This document shows, piece after piece, positions 26,877-31,419 of a stretch of DNA of 31,419 nucleotides. Below the pieces are notes generated by a model. It made no database searches. It saw only the letters and a list, made by a program, of their open reading frames with translations, and was not told where the DNA came from. Each line of letters starts with the position of its first letter. Within the stretch, counting starts at the first letter, position 1. Made by a program: the position numbers and the translations under genes. Where the stretch lies: positions 1 to 31,419 of IMG/VR virus record IMGVR_UViG_3300038701_001684. One strand, given 5' to 3'. This DNA comes from a virus.

Positions 26877-27493
26877 CCCAGCTAATCCGATATGACGCCA
26901 TGTGCACAGCCATCGCCGAGTGCCATCAGGTTGATGAGGTAAAGGACATTCGAGACAAGGCCATGGCAATGGAGGCCTATGCGCGTCAAGCGATGAACAC
27001 CGATGCTGAAAGGAAGGCAACAGAGATCCGCATCAGGGCCGAGAGAAAGGCCGGCCAGATGATGCGGGAGATGGAGCGAAACCAGGGAGCAAGAACAGAT
27101 TTGACCTCGGGTCACGCTGAACCAAAGTCGCAGTCCGAATACGCCCAAGCCAAAGAGTCCGCGAACATCTCAAACACCCAGGCAAAGCGTTGGCAGAAAC
27201 TGGCGGATGTTCCTGATAAGGACTTTGAAGAAGCGTTAAGCACTCCATCAAGACCAAGCACGACCGGGATCTTAAAAACACGCCCCGCACCTCCAGCCGC
27301 AAAGAAACCGATGGACGAGGATGCATTGTGGTTATGGGGAAGGCTACGAGATTTTGAAGGTCGAGGAGTGTTTTCTGCGGACCCTCACCAGCTGATAGAT
27401 GAACTGACCGACAGCATGCGCTCCGATGTGATGAGGGCCGCTGAATCAATGATTGTCCTATGCCAGGAGATTCTGACAAATGAAAGACTTTAA
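26873..27493 (+). CDS. Phage early protein, helical, replication-region family
   Basis: 206 aa, GTG start overlapping the CII-like stop. Opening LIRYDAMCTAIAECHQVDEVKDIRDKAMAMEAYARQAMNTDAERKATEIRIRAERKAGQMMREM is a widespread phage and plasmid pattern in proteins of unknown role. A basic, disordered middle (SGHAEPKSQSEYAQAKESANIS) includes a region resembling ParB/KorB-type HTH spacing (NTQAKRWQKLADVPDKDFEEAL). The C-terminal ~60 residues are a separate helical domain. DNA binding is inferred. Confidence 0.6.
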   Translation: MTQLIRYDAMCTAIAECHQVDEVKDIRDKAMAMEAYARQAMNTDAERKATEIRIRAERKAGQMMREMERNQGARTDLTSGHAEPKSQSEYAQAKESANISNTQAKRWQKLADVPDKDFEEALSTPSRPSTTGILKTRPAPPAAKKPMDEDALWLWGRLRDFEGRGVFSADPHQLIDELTDSMRSDVMRAAESMIVLCQEILTNERL

Positions 27494-27938
27494 CGAAAAA
27501 CTGACAAGCCATATTTCCTCAGTAATCGAGGAGAGTGAATCAGAGATAGCGATATCCCCGGCTTTTGTTGCCAAGCGGGTGCTCGAGTTGATCGACCCGA
27601 ATTCTATCGCTCCTACGCTGGTGTCCTATGGTTGCAACCTCGAGATACGACAGGTTGCGAGAGGCATCTTAAGAAAGCGATTTGAATCTTACGATGAAGA
27701 CGGTAATGGCGGGCAGGTCGAGATGTTCGAGGGCCTACAAGATCGGTACCCAGCCAGACGTAATGGCGAATCTGTCTACGTAAAGCGAATGGATCTGGTG
27801 CTTGATGAGCGCCTTCTTATCCCGCAGCGGCTACGCCAGGAGGCAGGGGAAAAACTGAAACATGCCGACGCGTTCGAGGCGGAGACCCTGTACCTGATGG
27901 AGTCGGGGTACTTCACGGAAGAATCAGCCACCGCATGA
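27480..27938 (+). CDS. Hypothetical early protein, 152 aa
   Basis: Overlaps the preceding gene by 14 bases in another frame. Helical with HTH-like spacing (SPAFVAKRVLELIDPNSIAPTLVSYGCNLEIRQVARGILRKRF), then YVKRMDLVLDERLLIPQRLRQEAGEKLKHADAFEAETLYLMESGYF. Similar paired arrangements occur in phage replication operons. No recognised domain. Confidence 0.55.
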   Translation: MKDFNEKLTSHISSVIEESESEIAISPAFVAKRVLELIDPNSIAPTLVSYGCNLEIRQVARGILRKRFESYDEDGNGGQVEMFEGLQDRYPARRNGESVYVKRMDLVLDERLLIPQRLRQEAGEKLKHADAFEAETLYLMESGYFTEESATA

Positions 27939-27948
27939 GGGCAATAGG

Positions 27949-28137
27949 ATGAACCAGGAACAAATCGTACTGCGCGAGCTCAAGCGTCGGACCCGTAAGG
28001 GCGTGACGCAGCAGGACATGATCAAGCACGGCGTCCTGAGACTGGCGGCAAGGGTCCAGGATCTCCGAGACCGAGGTATCAGTATAGTCACCCAGTACAA
28101 GCCCTACATCAACCGTCACGGCAACCGGGTGCGGTAA
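27949..28137 (+). CDS. Small helix-turn-helix protein (HTH_41-like)
   Basis: 62 aa, GAGGGCAATAGG precedes the ATG. IVLRELKRRTRKGVTQQDMIKHGVLRLAARVQDLRDRGISIVTQYKPYINRHGNRV is the compact winged-helix pattern of phage HTH_41 proteins: LxxLKxG-VT-x-x-G-RLAARI-LR-G-I. Likely DNA-binding. Function in the operon unknown. Confidence 0.68.
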   Translation: MNQEQIVLRELKRRTRKGVTQQDMIKHGVLRLAARVQDLRDRGISIVTQYKPYINRHGNRVR

Positions 28138-28150
28138 AGGCGGTATTTTC

Positions 28151-28342
28151 TTGCCTGATTTTACCGATAGGACCACCTGGTCGGCGCCTATGTGGCAGGC
28201 CCACATAGCCAGCCTGCCAACGTATGAAGAGCGGAATCGGGCCGTGGAAAACGAAGTGCCGGAACACATGCGGGACCGCGTTATCAGTCATCTAAAAACA
28301 ATATTGGCTTTGAGGAGACATCATGGGCGACCCAATAGATAG
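28151..28342 (+). CDS. Small hypothetical protein with TTG start
   Basis: 63 aa from TTG 28151, AAAGGCGG upstream. PMWQAHIASLPTYEERNRAVENEVPEHMRDRVISHLKTIL is a helical pattern seen in small phage proteins next to replication genes (EVPxHxRxxV). Overlaps the next gene by 20 bases. Real by context; role unknown. Confidence 0.5.
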   Translation: MPDFTDRTTWSAPMWQAHIASLPTYEERNRAVENEVPEHMRDRVISHLKTILALRRHHGRPNR

Positions 28343-28559
28343 AGCGAACGAAATATCCGAAGATTTTCTGGAGCGGTCCATACATGCCGCAAGAGGCATT
28401 ACTCCGATTTCTGTTGACATGACCAAGGACAGCGCCGACAACTGCGCTGAGTGCGGCTTGCAGATCCCCTCAGCCCGTCAACTAGCGGTGCCGGGGTGCC
28501 AGTATTGTGCATCCTGTGCGGATGATCTGGAGAAGCGGGCCAGGAGGGCTGGGCTGTGA
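28323..28559 (+). CDS. TraR/DksA-type zinc finger protein
   Basis: 78 aa, GAGGAGA before ATG. Helical N-terminus (DRANEISEDFLERSIHAARG), then C4 zinc finger: Cys41, Cys44, Cys62, Cys65 (CAECGLQIPSARQLAVPGCQYCASC), the classic DksA/TraR C-terminal pattern. TraR-like phage proteins bind RNA polymerase's secondary channel; whether this one does is inference. GTGA overlap with the next gene. Confidence 0.75.
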   Translation: MGDPIDRANEISEDFLERSIHAARGITPISVDMTKDSADNCAECGLQIPSARQLAVPGCQYCASCADDLEKRARRAGL

Positions 28560-28669
28560 GAACTGAGCAGCAAAAAGCCATGCGTCAGGCCAAGAGGATC
28601 AAGCACAGCGGCAACAAGAATCTGTCTATCAAGGCGTTGTTTAGGCGGCTTAGGAAGGTGCTAGCATGA
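28556..28669 (+). CDS. 37-residue basic protein
   Basis: GTG start overlaps the upstream stop, and its stop overlaps the next ATG, both four-base. MRTEQQKAMRQAKRIKHSGN then KNLSIKALFRRLRKVLA: very basic, helical. Coupled at both ends, so probably translated. Likely nucleic-acid binding. No family assigned. Confidence 0.5.
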   Translation: MRTEQQKAMRQAKRIKHSGNKNLSIKALFRRLRKVLA

Positions 28670-29079
28670 ATGCAGATCAATTTGTGGCCATGCTGGATGG
28701 CGTAAAGAGAAAGGGCGACAGTCAATATATGGCTCGCTGCCCTGCCCACGACGACCACGATCCGTCACTGTCTGTGACTGAGCATAACGGTAAGGTATTG
28801 GTGAAATGCTGGGCAGGGTGTACGGCCCTGGATGTTGTGGAATCACTCGGCCTGTCACTGGCCGACCTGTTCCACGACAACAATGAATCATCCCCGCCGC
28901 ATGCGTTCGCCAAAAAAGAGATGGCAGAGAAGCGGAGAACACAGGAGAGAGTCAGCAAGGCCCGTACCTATCTCCAGGTAGCAACGGCTGCGCTAAAGCG
29001 CGGAGAGAAGCTCACAGATCGTGAAATATCCCATTGCCACCAAGCTAAAAGGTTTTTGCAGTCACAGGGGGCTATTTAA
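28666..29079 (+). CDS. Stand-alone primase zinc-ribbon (CHC2-like) protein
   Basis: 137 aa. CHC2-like zinc site: Cys25-x2-His28 (ARCPAHDDHDPSLSV) and Cys48-x3-Cys52 (VLVKCWAGCTALDVVESLGLSLADLF). Only the zinc domain of a DnaG-type primase; there is no Toprim domain, and the C-terminal ~60 residues are helical and basic. A phage replication protein that would need another protein for primase chemistry. Between the small basic gene and the initiator. Confidence 0.7.
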   Translation: MNADQFVAMLDGVKRKGDSQYMARCPAHDDHDPSLSVTEHNGKVLVKCWAGCTALDVVESLGLSLADLFHDNNESSPPHAFAKKEMAEKRRTQERVSKARTYLQVATAALKRGEKLTDREISHCHQAKRFLQSQGAI

Positions 29080-29735
29080 TGAAATGGTTCCGGCATGACA
29101 GCGACGCAAGAACTGACGCAAAGCTCGAAAAAGTGCTTATGCGTTACGGCATGGAGGGATACGGATTGTACTGGTATTGCCTCGAATTAATCGCGGCGCA
29201 GGTAGAAAAACACAATCTCACATTCGAGCTGGAACATGACGCAGAGATGATCGGATACAGGACCGGCATTAATTACGCGAAGGTGCAGGAAATCATGACG
29301 TTCATGGTAGATACGGGCCTGTTTGAAGATGATCGCGGCGTTATCACATGCCTGAAAATGGCAAAAAGGACCGACGAATACACTCAGAAGCTACTTCGAG
29401 ACGCAAAATTATCGGGACACTCTCTGGATACTCTCCCGACACCATCAGGACATAATCCAGAAAAGTCCGAATTAAGAGAAGAGAAGAGAAGAGAAGATAT
29501 ATTCATTGCGTTTTGGAATCGGTACCCAAAAAAGGTGGATAAGAAAAAAGCGCGAGCGGCATTCAATCGCTTAACGGAAGAGAAAAAACAAAAAGCCACA
29601 GAGGACTGCGCAATCCGGTACAGCGAGACGGATAAACAATTCATCCCCAATCCCACTACGTACATTCATGGCGAGCGGTGGGAGGATGAGGTGGCATCCG
29701 ATAGATGTCTGGCATACGGGGCTGGCGGAATATGA
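29079..29735 (+). CDS. Replication initiator (lambda O-like, DUF4373-type N-terminus)
   Basis: 218 aa, ATG shares a base with the previous stop. KWFRHDSDARTDAKLEKVLMRYGMEGYGLYWYCLELIA is the Lin1244/Lin1753-like N-terminal domain of phage replication proteins. A central charged linker (REEKRREDI) is encoded by four tandem GAGAA units; the C-terminal domain (FWNRYPKKVDKKKARAAFNRL ... IPNPTTYIHGERWED) matches the conserved end of such initiators. Binds the origin and loads the helicase encoded next. The origin may lie within the gene, as in lambda O. Confidence 0.75.
   Translation: MKWFRHDSDARTDAKLEKVLMRYGMEGYGLYWYCLELIAAQVEKHNLTFELEHDAEMIGYRTGINYAKVQEIMTFMVDTGLFEDDRGVITCLKMAKRTDEYTQKLLRDAKLSGHSLDTLPTPSGHNPEKSELREEKRREDIFIAFWNRYPKKVDKKKARAAFNRLTEEKKQKATEDCAIRYSETDKQFIPNPTTYIHGERWEDEVASDRCLAYGAGGI
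29476..29495 (+). repeat. (GAGAA)4 pentanucleotide tandem repeat in initiator gene
   Basis: Four perfect GAGAA units inside the coding sequence, followed by the AT-rich GATATATTC. Not a multiple of three, so a unit gain or loss would shift frame. Could also mark the origin region. Confidence 0.85.
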
Positions 29736-30631
29736 TCCTATCCAACGACATCGACTTTGAAAAATACCTGCAGCTCGGGGAATTCTCCGACATCAGATCA
29801 CCGTCGCATTGGCGGGATGCTTTAGCGGAGACGTTCAGGAATCATGGCATTAGCTCAGGTGAACTCCTGCCATGGGGTAAAACGCACAGCCACGTGCAGT
29901 TCCGCCAGGGAGAGGTGTCGATATGGGCCGGCATCAACGGCCATTCAAAATCGCTTATCACGGGGATGATGGCGCTTTGGATTCTACCCGTTACCAAGGT
30001 CTGCATTGCTTCGATGGAGATGAAACCACCGCTAACGCTACAGCGGATGGTACGGCAGGCGGCAGGGTGCAACGATGTAGACGAGGATTTCCAGGGTAGG
30101 TTCCTGGACTGGGCAGAGGGCAGGCTGTGGATATACGATAGAGCCGACCAAGTGCCGACGAAGACGATACTCGGCATGGTTTCGTACTGCGCCGCCGAAC
30201 TGGGAATATCCCACGTCATTATCGACTCGCTGATGAAGTGCGGCATTGACGACGACGATTACAACAAGCAAAAGCGTTTTGTTGATCAGCTCTGTCAACT
30301 GTCCAAGCAATTAGGCGTGCACGTCCATCTGATTGCCCACATGCGGAAGGGCGAATCCGAAAACAAAAGGCCGGGCAAGTTCGATGTTCTCGGATCATCT
30401 GCGCTAACAAATCTCGTTGACAACCTTTTCATCGTCCACCGGAACAAGGCGAAGGAAGAGAAAATCCGGCTAAAGGAAGAAGTGAACGAAGACGAGCCAG
30501 ACATCACGATGACGGTTGCGAAGCAAAGGCACGGGGAATACGAGGGTGTTTTTAACTTGTGGTTCCATCCTGCATCCCAGCAAATCATATCCCGTCCAGG
30601 GCAGGTAATCCCGTTTAATTTTGGAGGCTAA
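29732..30631 (+). CDS. DnaB-like replicative helicase (RecA-fold ATPase)
   Basis: 299 aa from ATG 29732 (ATGA overlap with the initiator). Walker A GINGHSKS at ~67-74 preceded by GEVSIWA; Walker B-like HVIIDSLMKCG ~165-175; DnaB-like H4 segment HVHLIAHMRKGESENKRPGKFDVLGSSALTNLVDNLFIVHRNK and a C-terminal arginine-containing strand. There is no DnaB N-terminal domain. Probably unwinds the phage origin in place of host DnaB. Paired with the initiator in one operon. Confidence 0.82.
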   Translation: MILSNDIDFEKYLQLGEFSDIRSPSHWRDALAETFRNHGISSGELLPWGKTHSHVQFRQGEVSIWAGINGHSKSLITGMMALWILPVTKVCIASMEMKPPLTLQRMVRQAAGCNDVDEDFQGRFLDWAEGRLWIYDRADQVPTKTILGMVSYCAAELGISHVIIDSLMKCGIDDDDYNKQKRFVDQLCQLSKQLGVHVHLIAHMRKGESENKRPGKFDVLGSSALTNLVDNLFIVHRNKAKEEKIRLKEEVNEDEPDITMTVAKQRHGEYEGVFNLWFHPASQQIISRPGQVIPFNFGG

Positions 30632-30632
30632 A

Positions 30633-31001
30633 ATGGCGTCAAGAATGCAGCAAGAAATCATCAACGAGCGCATCATCAGCGCCGTAGCCTGTACTCCCTG
30701 GGACAGTGCCGGCGTTGATCGGATCATGGGGGTAATTGAGAGCAAGGGCATGAATACCCTGCTCGCTACCAAATCAGACGCCCATATCCGCAATGTCTAC
30801 GGCTATCGCCAGGCGACCATCGACCGGATGCGGGGGAGAGATACCAAGCACCACCGCGCAAAGATGGACATGGAGGATGTACAACTCATTCTCGCACTGA
30901 GAGACCACGGGCTGTCGTACAAGGCGATAGCGGAGAAGTTCGAATGCGGGATCTCTACGGTGCGGGATATCACCAAGGGGCGGACGAGAAAGGTGGCGTA
31001 A
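30633..31001 (+). CDS. HTH protein after helicase, possible late regulator
   Basis: 122 aa from ATG 30633 (GGAGG at 30623-30627). N-terminal half is helical (MQQEIINERIISAVACTPWD ... KGMNTLLATKSD). The C-terminal Hin/resolvase-like HTH is DMEDVQLILALRDHGLSYKAIAEKFECGISTVRDITKGRTR, with a basic end. It sits between helicase and nin-like genes. Late regulation is possible, but no Q signature is visible. Confidence 0.6.
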   Translation: MASRMQQEIINERIISAVACTPWDSAGVDRIMGVIESKGMNTLLATKSDAHIRNVYGYRQATIDRMRGRDTKHHRAKMDMEDVQLILALRDHGLSYKAIAEKFECGISTVRDITKGRTRKVA

Positions 31002-31019
31002 CGATTGAGGTAACGAGCG

Positions 31020-31283
31020 ATGACATTTGACGCAGATAGTTTTAAACAGCCTGAACTACCGACGCCTGACATATTTGAAGATGACGTACTAATTGAATCG
31101 TCTCGTTCACCGGCTGGTTCAGCAATTGAGCCTGACCCAATAAACGTGGTGTTTGCAATGCTAACCCGTGCGAGAGATGCGGGAATGGTTGTGGAGGTGG
31201 TTGCTACCTACGGAGATTTAAGAGCCGCAGGCAACAGCGTGGTTGAAGCGTCACGCCACGCTTTGCGGGAATGGGATTGCTGA
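31020..31283 (+). CDS. Hypothetical protein, 87 aa
   Basis: GAGGTAACGAGCG precedes the ATG. An acidic, disordered N-terminal half (PTPDIFEDDVLIESSRSPAGSA) and a helical C-terminal half (INVVFAMLTRARDAGMVVEVVATYGDLRAAGNSVVEASRHALREW). No family recognised. Between the HTH protein and a NinB-like gene, so part of a nin-like region. Confidence 0.5.
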   Translation: MTFDADSFKQPELPTPDIFEDDVLIESSRSPAGSAIEPDPINVVFAMLTRARDAGMVVEVVATYGDLRAAGNSVVEASRHALREWDC

Positions 31284-31339
31284 ACGGAGTAATAACAAAC
31301 CCTTGAATACTTTTTAATAAATATTCACCGGAATAGAGC

Positions 31340-31419
31340 ATGAGAGCATTCACCATCCAAGATCACAGCGGTATCCAAGAGCGCATGCGGGCCGTATTCG
31401 AGACCGTCAAGGCGGCTCT
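31340..31419 (+). CDS. 5' end of a NinB-like recombination gene (partial)
   Basis: 26 residues remain: MRAFTIQDHSGIQERMRAVF then ETVKAA. The opening resembles lambda NinB-type recombination mediators, which start with a short strand then an amphipathic helix; position after the helicase matches the nin region. It runs out of the window, so the call is tentative. Confidence 0.4.
   Translation, partial: MRAFTIQDHSGIQERMRAVFETVKAA

Overview
The window is a contiguous stretch of a lambdoid, siphovirus-type temperate phage genome. It carries a head and tail module, a lysis module, a tyrosine integrase, a two-promoter immunity region and a replication module, in lambda-like order. Moderate-to-high GC, a DUF4124 secreted protein and marine-type adhesin folds suggest a gammaproteobacterial host, possibly environmental or marine; no host gene is present, so this is inference. 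The integrase lies between late and early genes instead of at an edge next to host DNA. The sequence is therefore in virion (attP) order, not integrated order.

Layout. 1-3262: end of a ClpP-like protease fused to the major capsid protein, decoration protein and small head genes. 3271-7212: beta-propeller, beta-helix and 23-residue-repeat proteins, an unusual position for likely adhesins. 7212-15046: head-tail joining, tail tube, tape measure, distal tail, hub and tip proteins. 15057-16439: lipoprotein, DUF1353 protein, GH108 endolysin and a 52-residue protein. 16440-16682: candidate attP with four YTGTCTAA repeats. 16667-17829: integrase and a DUF4224 excisionase-like gene, leftward. 23332-24776: small leftward early genes from PL. 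24911-25686: two rightward genes, one a DUF4124 cargo gene. 25598-26418: cI and cro with five matching 17-bp operators. 26535-31419: CII-like protein, small regulators, primase zinc ribbon, O-like initiator, DnaB-like helicase, an HTH protein and the start of a NinB-like gene.

The standout is 17943-23337, an integron-type cassette array with no integron integrase. Successive attC sites separate small leftward genes. In almost every cassette the 7-bp core at one end is the exact reverse complement of the core at the other end (GTTAAAT/ATTTAAC, GTTAGCG/CGCTAAC, GTTACGT/ACGTAAC, GTTAGTG/CACTAAC, GTTATGG/CCATAAC, GTTATGT/ACATAAC, GTTATGC/GCATAAC, GTTCCCC/GGGGAAC twice). The stems pair with characteristic unpaired C or A bases. 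One cassette-like unit holds the phage's own recombination block (171-aa protein, YqaJ exonuclease, SSB, zinc protein). The unpaired bases put attC polarity left to right, yet every recognisable gene reads right to left, in line with phage promoter PL. The phage promoter would thus replace the usual integron Pc. A divergent tyrosine recombinase next to the start of the array mimics the intI-attI-cassette layout, but the enzyme is phage-type.

How it works together (inference): CI bound at OR and OL silences both early operons. When repression lifts, PR drives cro, CII and replication. PL drives the small left genes, the cassette payloads, the recombination block and finally xis and int. One terminal cassette has its own strong promoter overlapped by a different palindrome and encodes an HTH protein, so it may be expressed in the lysogen.
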